From assembly GCA_963781725.1 (NCBI GenBank), contig CAWAGV010000002.1, positions 1,736,001 to 1,800,000 of the forward strand: a DNA stretch of 64,000 bases, written 5' to 3'. Below, one piece after another: positions 57,521 to 64,000 of the stretch (position 1 is its first letter; each line of letters begins with the position of its first letter). The position numbers were made by a program, and so were the translations under genes. The DNA is from BOG-931 sp963781725. Its GTDB lineage: Bacteria; Pseudomonadota; Alphaproteobacteria; Rhizobiales; Xanthobacteraceae. The notes beneath the pieces are model-generated. The model saw nothing but the letters and a program-made list of their open reading frames with translations, was not told where the DNA came from and searched no databases.

Positions 57521-58726
57521 ATGCGAGAGGTCTTTATCTGCGATGCCGCGCGCACCGCCATCGGCCGCTACGGCGGCGGGCTCGCCAAGGTGCGCACCGA
57601 CGATCTCGCCGCGGTGCCGATCAAGGCGCTGGTGGGCCGCAACGCCAAAGCCGACTGGGCGCGGCTCGACGAAGTGTTCTTCGGCTGCGCCAATCAGTCC
57701 GGCGAGGACAACCGCAACGTCGCGCGCATGGCGCTGCTGCTGGCCGGGCTGCCGGACAGCATTCCCGGCGTCACCGTAAACCGGTTATGTGCGTCCGGGC
57801 TCAACGCGGTTGGTGACGCGGCGCGGGCGATCCGCACCGGCGAGATGGATTTCGCCATCGCCGGCGGCGTCGAATCGATGACGCGAGCGCCGTATGTGAT
57901 GGGCAAGGCCGCGGAGGCATTTTCCCGCTCCGGCGAGATGTTCGACACCACGCTCGGCTGGCGCTTCGTCAATCCACTGATGAAGAAGCAGTATGGCGTC
58001 GACTCGATGGCCGAGACCGCGGAGAACGTGGCGCAGGATTTCCAGGTCGAACGCAAGGATCAGGATGCATTCGCGCTTCGCTCGCAGCAGCGCGCCGGCA
58101 GAGCGGCGGCTTCAGGCTTCTTTGCCGAGGAAATCGTTCCGGTGCAGGCGCCGGGCGGCAAGGCCGGGCCGATCACCGTCGACAAGGACGAGCACATTCG
58201 CGCCGATACCACCATTGAAAACCTGCAGAAGCTCAAGCCGATCGTGCGCGAGCCCGGCACGGTGACCGCCGGCAACGCTTCCGGCATCAACGACGGGGCG
58301 GCGGCGATCATCCTGGCGAGCGAGCAGGCGGTGAAGGAGCATGGGCTGACGCCGCGCGCCCGCGTGCTCGGCATGGCATCCGCTGCGGTGCCGCCGCGTA
58401 TCATGGGCATCGGCCCGGTGCCGTCGACGCGCAAGCTGATGGACAGGCTCGGACTGAAGATCGGCGATTTCGATCTGATCGAACTGAATGAGGCCTTTGC
58501 TGCGCAGGGTCTCGCGGTAATGCGCCAGCTCGGCATTGCCGACGATGCCGAGCACGTCAATCCGCACGGCGGCGCCATCGCGCTCGGCCATCCGCTCGGC
58601 ATGTCGGGCGCGCGGCTGACGCTCACGGCGGTGCACGGCCTCGAGAAGCGGGGCGGTAAGCGCGCGCTTGCCACCATGTGCGTCGGCGTGGGACAGGGCG
58701 TGTCACTGGCCATGGAGAGAATTTAG
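57521..58726 (+). CDS. 3-oxoadipyl-CoA/acetyl-CoA thiolase (PcaF-like)
   Basis: This 401-residue thiolase has the nucleophile Cys in RLCASGLNAV (about 90), His in NPHGGAIALGHPLGMSGARL (about 353) and Cys in ATMCVGVGQG (about 387). The PcaF/PaaJ-type segment CANQSGEDNRNVARMALLLAGLP is present. It cleaves a 3-ketoacyl-CoA, classically 3-oxoadipyl-CoA. No other beta-ketoadipate gene is near; its divergent neighbour is a CoA ligase operon, so cleavage of an aryl 3-ketoacyl-CoA is an alternative. The next gene belongs to the meta-cleavage pathway and begins 19 bases later. Confidence 0.88.
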   Translation: MREVFICDAARTAIGRYGGGLAKVRTDDLAAVPIKALVGRNAKADWARLDEVFFGCANQSGEDNRNVARMALLLAGLPDSIPGVTVNRLCASGLNAVGDAARAIRTGEMDFAIAGGVESMTRAPYVMGKAAEAFSRSGEMFDTTLGWRFVNPLMKKQYGVDSMAETAENVAQDFQVERKDQDAFALRSQQRAGRAAASGFFAEEIVPVQAPGGKAGPITVDKDEHIRADTTIENLQKLKPIVREPGTVTAGNASGINDGAAAIILASEQAVKEHGLTPRARVLGMASAAVPPRIMGIGPVPSTRKLMDRLGLKIGDFDLIELNEAFAAQGLAVMRQLGIADDAEHVNPHGGAIALGHPLGMSGARLTLTAVHGLEKRGGKRALATMCVGVGQGVSLAMERI

Positions 58727-58745
58727 TCGTGAAGGAGACGTTTGC

Positions 58746-59621
58746 GTGCCGATGAGTTCCGGGTACATCCCGTTCCATCCCAATCCGTCGAAGCCGAAAT
58801 TCAAGCCGCCAGCCGGCGCGGTCGATTCCCACTGCCATGTATTTGGGCCGGAAGCGGCATTTCCGTTCGCGCCGAAGCGCAAATACACGCCGTGTGACGC
58901 TCCGAAGGAGAAACTTTTCGCGCTACGCGACTTTCTCGGCTTCGACAAGAATGTCATCGTGCAGGCGACCTGCCACGATACCGACAATCGCGCGCTGGTC
59001 GATGCGCTGGTGTATTCCAGCGGCAAGGCCAAGGGTGTTGCCTTTGTCGGCGAAGAGGTCACCGACGCCGAGCTCAATGCCCTCGACAGGGCCGGCGTGA
59101 AGGGCGTCCGCTTCAATTTCATCAAGCGGCTGGTGGATTCGACGCCAAAGGACGTTATGCACCGCATTGCCACGCGCATCGCCACGCTCGGCTGGCACGT
59201 TGTGGTGTATTTCGAGCACGCCGATCTCGACGAGATGGGCTCGTTCCTCAAGTCGCTGCCGACGGTCCTGGTGTTCGATCACATGGCCTGTCCGAACGTC
59301 AGGGAAGGGGTCGACGGCAGGCACTTTCAGAACTGGCTCAAGGCGCTGGACGCCAACAAGACCTGGATCACCAAGGTCACCTGCCCCGAGCGGTTCACCG
59401 TGGCGGGGCCGCCTTACGATGACGTGGCGCCGTTTGCGCGGGCAATCGTCGAGCGGTTCCCCGACCGGGTGATCTGGGGCACCGATTGGCCGCATCCCAA
59501 TATGCCGAAGGAAGCGCCCGACGACGGGTTGCTGGTCGACTTCATCCCAAAGATTGCGCCAACGGCGGCTTTGCAGCAGAAGCTGCTGGTGGACAATCCG
59601 ATGCGGCTGTACTGGAGCTGA
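58746..59621 (+). CDS. ligI: 2-Pyrone-4,6-dicarboxylate lactonase-like amidohydrolase (LigI-like)
   Basis: This 291-residue amidohydrolase-2 protein has metal residues in DSHCHVFGPEAAFPF (His-x-His), the His of YFEHADLDE, and Asp in IWGTDWPHPNMP near the end. The family pattern KRKYTPCDAPKEKL and GFDKNVIVQATCHDTDNRALVDAL matches 2-pyrone-4,6-dicarboxylate hydrolases, which open the PDC lactone in protocatechuate 4,5-cleavage. It sits just before ligA, ligB and ligC, which supports this. GTG 58746 has GGAG 8-9 bases upstream, whereas ATG 58752 would be too far. Confidence 0.83.
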   Translation: MPMSSGYIPFHPNPSKPKFKPPAGAVDSHCHVFGPEAAFPFAPKRKYTPCDAPKEKLFALRDFLGFDKNVIVQATCHDTDNRALVDALVYSSGKAKGVAFVGEEVTDAELNALDRAGVKGVRFNFIKRLVDSTPKDVMHRIATRIATLGWHVVVYFEHADLDEMGSFLKSLPTVLVFDHMACPNVREGVDGRHFQNWLKALDANKTWITKVTCPERFTVAGPPYDDVAPFARAIVERFPDRVIWGTDWPHPNMPKEAPDDGLLVDFIPKIAPTAALQQKLLVDNPMRLYWS

Positions 59622-59783
59622 CGCCTTCTGGCGGTGATCTGAAGGACGACGATCTTAAGGAAGATGCGGATGCCTGCAACAAGTGCGGGCATGACGGGTT
59701 AGAACTGTTCGAGAATGAATCAATTGCTTACGTTGCCAGACTTTCCTGCGCTATATATGTGAAGCCAAACGGGAGTAACGCCG

Positions 59784-60302
59784 ATGGCCCGCGAACAACA
59801 CGATTACGACGATATCCCGGGGACATTTGTGTTCGATGCCGAGCGGTCCCGCGAGGGCTTCGGCATCAACATGTTCTGCATGTCGCTGATGAAGGACGAG
59901 AACCGCAAGGCTTTCAAGGCGAACGAGGCGGAGTATCTGAAGAAGTTCAAGCTGACGCCCGAGCAGACCGACGCCGTGCTCAAGCGCGACTACAACCGCA
60001 TGCTGGAACTCGGCGGCAACATCTATTTCACCGCCAAGCTGGGCGCGACCGATGGCCATTCCTTCCAGCATCTCGCCGCGGACATGACCGGATCGTCGCA
60101 GCAGGATTATGCGTCGATGATGCTGGCCGGCGGCCGCAACGTCGAAGGCAACCGCTCGAAGACCGGCAAGAACACACCGTCGAAATTTCTTTCCGGTGCT
60201 GCGGCGAAGCCAAAAGCCAAGACAGCGAAAGCTAAATCCAAGGCCAAGTCGAAGCCAAAAGCCAAAGCCAAACCGAAATCCAAATCAGCGAAACGGAAGT
60301 GA
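59784..60302 (+). CDS. ligA: Protocatechuate 4,5-dioxygenase alpha subunit with a lysine-rich tail
   Basis: This 172-residue small subunit has the LigA core at residues 9-137: DDIPGTFVFDAERSREGFGINMF, SLMKDENRKAFKA, and GGNIYFTAKLGATDGHSFQHLAADMTG. It covers the active site of the LigB subunit encoded 5 bases downstream. Unlike the roughly 139-residue Sphingobium LigA, it carries a tail from about 138 of Lys, Ala, Pro and Ser in a PKAKAK-like repeat, ending KRK. The A/T-rich TATATATG about 20 bases upstream of its GGGAG ribosome site may be part of the operon promoter. Confidence 0.88.
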   Translation: MAREQHDYDDIPGTFVFDAERSREGFGINMFCMSLMKDENRKAFKANEAEYLKKFKLTPEQTDAVLKRDYNRMLELGGNIYFTAKLGATDGHSFQHLAADMTGSSQQDYASMMLAGGRNVEGNRSKTGKNTPSKFLSGAAAKPKAKTAKAKSKAKSKPKAKAKPKSKSAKRK

Positions 60303-60306
60303 AGCC

Positions 60307-61221
60307 GTGGCCAGAATCATCGCAGGCGTAGGTTCATCGCACGTGCCGGCCATCGGCGCGGCGCTCGATAACGGCAAGACCGAGGAGCCGTACTGGAAGC
60401 GGGTGTTCTCCGGTTTTGAGAAGTCCCAGGAGTGGATGCGGGAGACCAAGCCGGACGTGGCGATCGTCGTTTACAACGACCACGCCTCGGCGTTCTCGGT
60501 CGAGATGATCCCGACCTTTGCGCTCGGCTGCGCGGCGGAATTTCCCCCGGCCGACGAGGGCTGGGGTCCCCGTCCGGTGCCGGTCGCGAAGGGGCATCCG
60601 GCGCTGGCCTCGCACATCGCGCAGTCTTGCATTCTCGATGAATTCGATCTCACCATCTGCAACAAGATGGAAATCGACCACGGCATGACCGTGCCGATGA
60701 ACCTGCTGTTCGGCAAGATCGAGAAGGACGGCCACTGGCCGTGCCCGGTGATCCCGCTTGCGGTCAACGTGGTGATGTATCCGCCGCCCACCGGCCACCG
60801 CTGCTACATGCTCGGCCGCGCCATCAAGAAGGCGGTGGAGTTCTTCCCCGACGACCTGAGGGTGGTGATCTTCGGCACCGGCGGCCTGTCGCACCAGATT
60901 TCCGGGCCGCGCGCCGGCCTGATCAACAGCAAGTGGGACAAGAACTTCCTCGACAACCTGTCGAAGGACCCGCAGAAGCTGGTCAAGATCCCGCACCTCG
61001 ACTACATGCGCGAAGCCGGCGCCGAGGGCATCGAAATGGTGATGTGGCTGATCATGCGCGGTGCGCTGGACGACAAGGTCGACGAGGTCTACCGGTTCTA
61101 CACCGTGCCGGCCTCGAACACTGCGGTTGGCCACATCATCCTGGAAAATCGCAAGCGCAAGCCGGCGGCGAAGCACAAGCGTGCCGCAGCGCGTGCAAAG
61201 GTCGACAGGATTCGCAGCTAA
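60307..61221 (+). CDS. ligB: Protocatechuate 4,5-dioxygenase beta (catalytic) subunit
   Basis: This 304-residue LigB opens the protocatechuate ring extradiol with ferrous iron. Expected ligands are H12 (GSSHVPAIG), H59 (YNDHASAF) and Glu in REAGAEGIEMVMWL (about 240), and the catalytic base His195 is in TGGLSHQISGPRAG. All match the Sphingobium enzyme pattern. It begins with GTG 60307 directly after the ligA stop. The last 25 residues are very basic (NRKRKPAAKHKRAAARAKVDRIRS), a tail not seen in the classical enzyme. Gallate-type substrates are an alternative. Confidence 0.9.
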   Translation: MARIIAGVGSSHVPAIGAALDNGKTEEPYWKRVFSGFEKSQEWMRETKPDVAIVVYNDHASAFSVEMIPTFALGCAAEFPPADEGWGPRPVPVAKGHPALASHIAQSCILDEFDLTICNKMEIDHGMTVPMNLLFGKIEKDGHWPCPVIPLAVNVVMYPPPTGHRCYMLGRAIKKAVEFFPDDLRVVIFGTGGLSHQISGPRAGLINSKWDKNFLDNLSKDPQKLVKIPHLDYMREAGAEGIEMVMWLIMRGALDDKVDEVYRFYTVPASNTAVGHIILENRKRKPAAKHKRAAARAKVDRIRS

Positions 61222-61230
61222 CACAACCAC

Positions 61231-61324
61231 GCGTCATGCGCGGGCTCGATCCGCGCATCCCGAACATTGGGGCACATGGTGCTTTGCTGATCGAGATGGC
61301 CGGGACAAGCCCGGCCATGACGTT
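61231..61324. repeat. Paired palindromic repeat between ligB and ligC
   Basis: Modules CGTCATGCGCGGGCTCGATCCGCGCATC and GATGGCCGGGACAAGCCCGGCCATGACG resemble the pair at 5380-5467. It sits inside the lig operon, leaving ligC with its own ribosome site (GAGGTGTTCC). It may change the mRNA level of ligC relative to ligAB. Confidence 0.65.
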
Positions 61325-61344
61325 AAGTAAGCAAGAGGTGTTCC

Positions 61345-62301
61345 ATGAAAATTTGCGTAGCGGGCCAGGGCGCGTTCGGTCAGAAGCATCTCGACGCGCT
61401 CAAGCGTATCCCCGACGTTGAAGTGACCTCGCTGGTCGGCGGCAATCAGGACGCCACAGCACAGGTCGCCAAGAAATACGGTATCCCGCATTACACCGGC
61501 GAACTGTCCGAAGGCATCAAGCGCGCCGACGCGGTGATCCTCACCACGCCGACCAAGATGCATTTCCGGCAGGGCGAGCAGGCCATGCGCGCCGGCAAGC
61601 ATGTGCTGGTCGAAATCCCGGTCACCGACAGCGTGGAGGATGCCGAAGCGCTGGTGAAGATCGCCAGGGAAACCGGCGTCACCGCCATGGGCGGCCACGT
61701 CCGCCGCTTTAATCCCAGCCATCAGTACATCCACAAGAAGATCCAGAAGGGCGAGCTGAAAATCCAGCAGATGGACGTTCAGACCTATTTTTTCCGGCGC
61801 AAGAACATCAACGCCGCCGGCAATGCACGGAGCTGGACCGACCATCTGCTCTGGCACCACGCCGCCCACACCATCGACCTGTTCCAGTATCAGGCCGGCG
61901 AGGACATCTCCGATTGCTACGCGGTGCAGGGCCCGATCCATCCCGAACTCAATATCGCGATGGACATGGGCATCGTGGCGCGCACGCCGTCCGGTGCGGT
62001 GCTGACGCTGTCGCTGTCGTTCAACAACGACGGGCCGCTCGGCTCGTTCTTCCGCTATATCTGCGACAACGGCACGTTCAAGGCGTTTTACGACGACCTG
62101 TCGGACGGCAAGGACAACAAGATCGACGTGTCCAAGGTCGACGTGTCGATGGATGGCATCGAGCTCGAAGACCGCGAGTTCGTCGCCGCGATCAAGGAAA
62201 AGCGGGAGCCGAACGGCAGTCTCGCACAGGTGCTGTCGTGCATGCATGTGCTGGGCAAGCTCGAGAAGATCATCGATCCGCAGCGCAAGGCGCACGCCTA
62301 G
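61345..62301 (+). CDS. ligC: 4-Carboxy-2-hydroxymuconate-6-semialdehyde dehydrogenase
   Basis: This 318-residue Gfo/Idh/MocA-fold NAD(P)+ enzyme oxidises the hemiacetal form of the LigAB product to 2-pyrone-4,6-dicarboxylate. The Rossmann motif KICVAGQGAFGQKHLDAL is followed by TTPTKMHFRQGEQAMRAGKHVLVEIP. The LigC-type stretches FNPSHQYIHKKIQKGEL, FFRRKNINAAGNARSWTDHLLWHHAAHTIDLFQYQ and SLSFNNDGPLGSFFRYI make the assignment firm. It completes ligABC-ligI in this cluster. LigU/J/K genes for the later steps are not in the window. Confidence 0.88.
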   Translation: MKICVAGQGAFGQKHLDALKRIPDVEVTSLVGGNQDATAQVAKKYGIPHYTGELSEGIKRADAVILTTPTKMHFRQGEQAMRAGKHVLVEIPVTDSVEDAEALVKIARETGVTAMGGHVRRFNPSHQYIHKKIQKGELKIQQMDVQTYFFRRKNINAAGNARSWTDHLLWHHAAHTIDLFQYQAGEDISDCYAVQGPIHPELNIAMDMGIVARTPSGAVLTLSLSFNNDGPLGSFFRYICDNGTFKAFYDDLSDGKDNKIDVSKVDVSMDGIELEDREFVAAIKEKREPNGSLAQVLSCMHVLGKLEKIIDPQRKAHA

Positions 62302-62316
62302 CACCGGGCGAGCGGG

Positions 62317-62805
62317 ATGAGACAGCGCCCGAACCGGCTCGTCTCATTCCTCGCCTTCACGCTTCTGGGTTTGTTGCTGGTGGGCGGCTGCATCGTTGAC
62401 GGTGCGGCCGCAGCCGAGCGTCCGTTGTCCGAGGCGCAGCTTGCCAAGATCAAAGGCTGGATCGCCGAACACGGCAGCGCCGACAGTGTCAACAAGATCG
62501 TCACCGATATCCTCGGCCTGACGCAAGGTGACGAAACGATTTCGTCGCGCGCGATCGCGGTGCGGGGATCAGAAGGCGAAACCGATATCCATCAGCTCGA
62601 TATTCTCCCTAATGGCAAAGGTTATCTCGAAGCGCATTCTCACGGCGATAACGCCGAAATCTATTGGGCCGATTTGAGTTTCACCCTGCAATTCGCGGTC
62701 GATGGCGCACGCGGCGCGCGGCCTGCGCTGATGTCGTTTCCGGAAGCGGAAGGCGGGCTGCGCCGCGAATGGGCCTGGTGGGCGAAGTTCGCCGATACGC
62801 ACTGA
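62317..62805 (+). CDS. Hypothetical secreted protein, possible lipoprotein
   Basis: This 162-residue protein of unknown function has a membrane-targeting N terminus, MRQRPNRLVSFLAFTLLGLLLVGGCIV. The VGGC at about 22-25 fits a lipobox, so Cys25 could be lipidated; signal peptidase I cleavage near GAAAAE is the alternative. The mature part is acidic, with SEAQLAKIKGWIAEHGSADSVNKIVTDILGL and later LQFAVDGARGARPALMSFPE. It starts 15 bases after the ligC stop and could be co-transcribed. No link to aromatics is evident. Confidence 0.65.
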   Translation: MRQRPNRLVSFLAFTLLGLLLVGGCIVDGAAAAERPLSEAQLAKIKGWIAEHGSADSVNKIVTDILGLTQGDETISSRAIAVRGSEGETDIHQLDILPNGKGYLEAHSHGDNAEIYWADLSFTLQFAVDGARGARPALMSFPEAEGGLRREWAWWAKFADTH

Positions 62806-62819
62806 TCGCTGCTGGGACT

Positions 62820-63818
62820 TCAGGCCCAGCTGGCAAAGCTCAGGCCGGTTCCGGTGCCGGCGGGCGTGCGGTAGCCCGGCACGTATTCGAACCAGTTCAG
62901 GTCGAGGTGTTCGCAGGCGCCGGCGACGCCGACCCAGTTGAGAATCTCCGAGCTGCCGGAGTGCAGTTTGTTGCGCGGCAGGTTTTGCAGGAAGTTTGCA
63001 TCCTTGTCGGCGCAGGCCTTGAGGATGGCGCGGTCGAAATCCTCGTCGACCAGGAAATGACTGAGGCCGCCGGAGGCGATGACGCCGACACGCGCGTCGC
63101 CCGGAAAGCTTTCAACCGCCTTGCGCAGCGCCTGACCGAGCTCGTAGCAGCGCCGCGGCCGCGGCTGGTTTGGCGGGAAATAGGTGTTCAGGAACACCGG
63201 CACGATCGGGATTGGGTGTGTTTCGTCGAGCAGCCGGCGGTGCACGTAGGCCATGCCGTGGCCTTCGCCTTCGCCCTCCCGCATCCGCTTCGACGACGCC
63301 GGGTCGAAGCCGTGATCCATCAGGTAGTCGATCAGGTGTACCGCGAGCTTGGCATCGACCGGATAGGCGCGCGGTTTGTCGTGTTCGAAAAATCCCTGCC
63401 GGTTCTGCACGTACCATTCCGGAAAGCGTTTGTGGTACTGCTCGTGCTGCTCGTTGCTGTTGAGGATGGTCTCGCCGTAATAGATCGCGAATGTCGGCCG
63501 GGCGTCTTCGAGATAAGCCTCATCCTGGTCGTCGCTCATCACGATCAGCGCATCGAGCTTTGAAGTGTTGAGCGTCTTGCTCAACTGCGCCATCGCGGCG
63601 CGGACCTTGTTTTGCCGGGCGACGAGTTCGACCGGCGCCGTCATCGCCGCCATCTTCGGATCGGCCTTTTCCAGCAGTTCGGCATAAGTCGCCGGCCGGC
63701 CCTCTTTGTCGCGATGCTTGATCTTCTGGTCGGTCTCCTGGAAGCGCGGCAGTGTCTCGTCGGAGGCGAGCAACATCGGCGTATGGGAGCTTCCGGCCCC
63801 GAGAACGATTTTCGCCAT
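62820..63818 (-). CDS. LigB-superfamily extradiol dioxygenase-like protein with an altered metal site
   Basis: This 332-residue single-chain member of the LigB (PF02900) superfamily has the first iron ligand region KIVLGAGSSHTPML with H12, the base His in IASGGLSHFLVDEDFD, and the Glu in HSGSSEILNW. But the segment that should hold the second His (NDHA in LigB) reads MSDDQDEAYLEDARPTFAIYYGE, so no His is there. I recall other members with the same DDQ pattern, so it may be a subfamily with different chemistry. It faces the lig operon from the other strand and is followed upstream by a Bug receptor gene. Confidence 0.75.
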   Translation of the reverse strand: MAKIVLGAGSSHTPMLLASDETLPRFQETDQKIKHRDKEGRPATYAELLEKADPKMAAMTAPVELVARQNKVRAAMAQLSKTLNTSKLDALIVMSDDQDEAYLEDARPTFAIYYGETILNSNEQHEQYHKRFPEWYVQNRQGFFEHDKPRAYPVDAKLAVHLIDYLMDHGFDPASSKRMREGEGEGHGMAYVHRRLLDETHPIPIVPVFLNTYFPPNQPRPRRCYELGQALRKAVESFPGDARVGVIASGGLSHFLVDEDFDRAILKACADKDANFLQNLPRNKLHSGSSEILNWVGVAGACEHLDLNWFEYVPGYRTPAGTGTGLSFASWA

Positions 63819-63842
63819 GACCCACTCCTTGATGTACGTCCT

Positions 63843-64000
63843 TTAATCGACGCTGATATGCGCGGACTTGGCCACCTGCAACCACTTGTTGTGCTGTGCC
63901 GCAATGAAAGTCGAGAAGTCTTGGGCCGAGCCGGGATTGGAGATTGCGCCAAGATGGGCAATCGCGTCCCTGTTCTCCGGCCGTTGCAAGCCGTCGTTGA
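63843..64000 (-). CDS. C-terminal fragment of a Bug-family (TctC) receptor
   Basis: The gene enters from the right edge; only about 52 C-terminal residues are visible. They read LQRPENRDAIAHLGAISN, then STFIAAQHNKWLQVAKSA, then ISVD, which fits the closing helices of Bug receptors (compare FVKAELTKWGPIIKASGAQID at 25094). It ends 24 bases before the DODA-type dioxygenase start on the same strand, so the two are probably co-transcribed. Confidence 0.7.
   Translation of the reverse strand, partial: NDGLQRPENRDAIAHLGAISNPGSAQDFSTFIAAQHNKWLQVAKSAHISVD

Noticed and set aside
59720..59783. Defined sigma-70 promoter before ligA
   Set aside because: A TATATA stretch is present but no -35 box lies at acceptable spacing, so it is mentioned only in the gene entry.

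Overview
The window is GC-rich chromosomal DNA from an alphaproteobacterium, most likely of the Bradyrhizobium/Rhodopseudomonas/Afipia group (Nitrobacteraceae). The evidence is the style of the housekeeping genes (glnD, mutS, PBP1A), the DUF2865 and GCG-type small secreted proteins, several orphan Bug-family (TctC) solute receptors, a SAM-II class riboswitch, and short palindromic repeats of the kind scattered through Bradyrhizobium-like genomes. I see no tRNA, rRNA, transposase, CRISPR array or phage gene. No stretch longer than 300 bases lacks a gene.

Layout. 1-8 kb: fragment of a membrane sensor; an HpaB-type flavin monooxygenase divergent from a MarR regulator; a DUF1275 membrane protein; a haem-motif beta-propeller protein; and an orphan xanthine-dehydrogenase-type molybdenum subunit. 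8-20.6 kb: amidohydrolase, Ldh-type dehydrogenase, Bcr/CflA exporter, DUF2865 protein, a decayed glucarate dehydratase, a luciferase-like flavoenzyme, two Bug receptors, a Gfo/Idh oxidoreductase, a CMD-family protein, a GST and two ModA-like binding proteins. 20.6-32 kb: a tight four-gene operon (monooxygenase, flavin reductase, RidA-like protein, deacetylase-fold hydrolase), then two divergent operons (alcohol dehydrogenase, Rieske oxygenase, Bug receptor / FAH-family hydrolase, Bug receptor, cupin, nitronate monooxygenase). 32-39 kb: small secreted protein, aldo/keto reductase, alpha/beta hydrolase, NTF2-like protein, a Tat-exported IorB-type molybdenum subunit and a P450. 39-51 kb is the housekeeping core: PBP1A with an in-frame stop codon, glnD, an SsuABC-type ABC transporter behind a SAM-II riboswitch, OsmC, a membrane protein and mutS. 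51-64 kb is aromatic catabolism: a CoA-dependent side-chain-shortening set (ligase, hydratase, SDR, thiolase, thioesterase) followed by the protocatechuate 4,5-cleavage genes (PDC-lactonase-like gene, ligA, ligB, ligC), a second LigB-fold dioxygenase and the end of another Bug receptor.

How the genes may work together. The 53.5-62.3 kb genes can be read as one route from hydroxycinnamates (feruloyl/coumaroyl type) to an aromatic acid and through the protocatechuate meta-cleavage pathway. The Rieske oxygenase, GST and CMD genes could feed it, but that is inference. The two most interesting items are the riboswitch-controlled ABC transporter at 44.1-46.9 kb, with a visible ribosome-site sequestering hairpin, and the four-gene operon at 20.7-24.4 kb, whose parts parallel the Rut pyrimidine-degradation logic using different protein families. 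Several genes are damaged or odd: PBP1A (nonsense codon), glucarate dehydratase (deletion plus frameshift), one amidohydrolase (1-base insertion) and the transporter permease start (14-bp tandem duplication).
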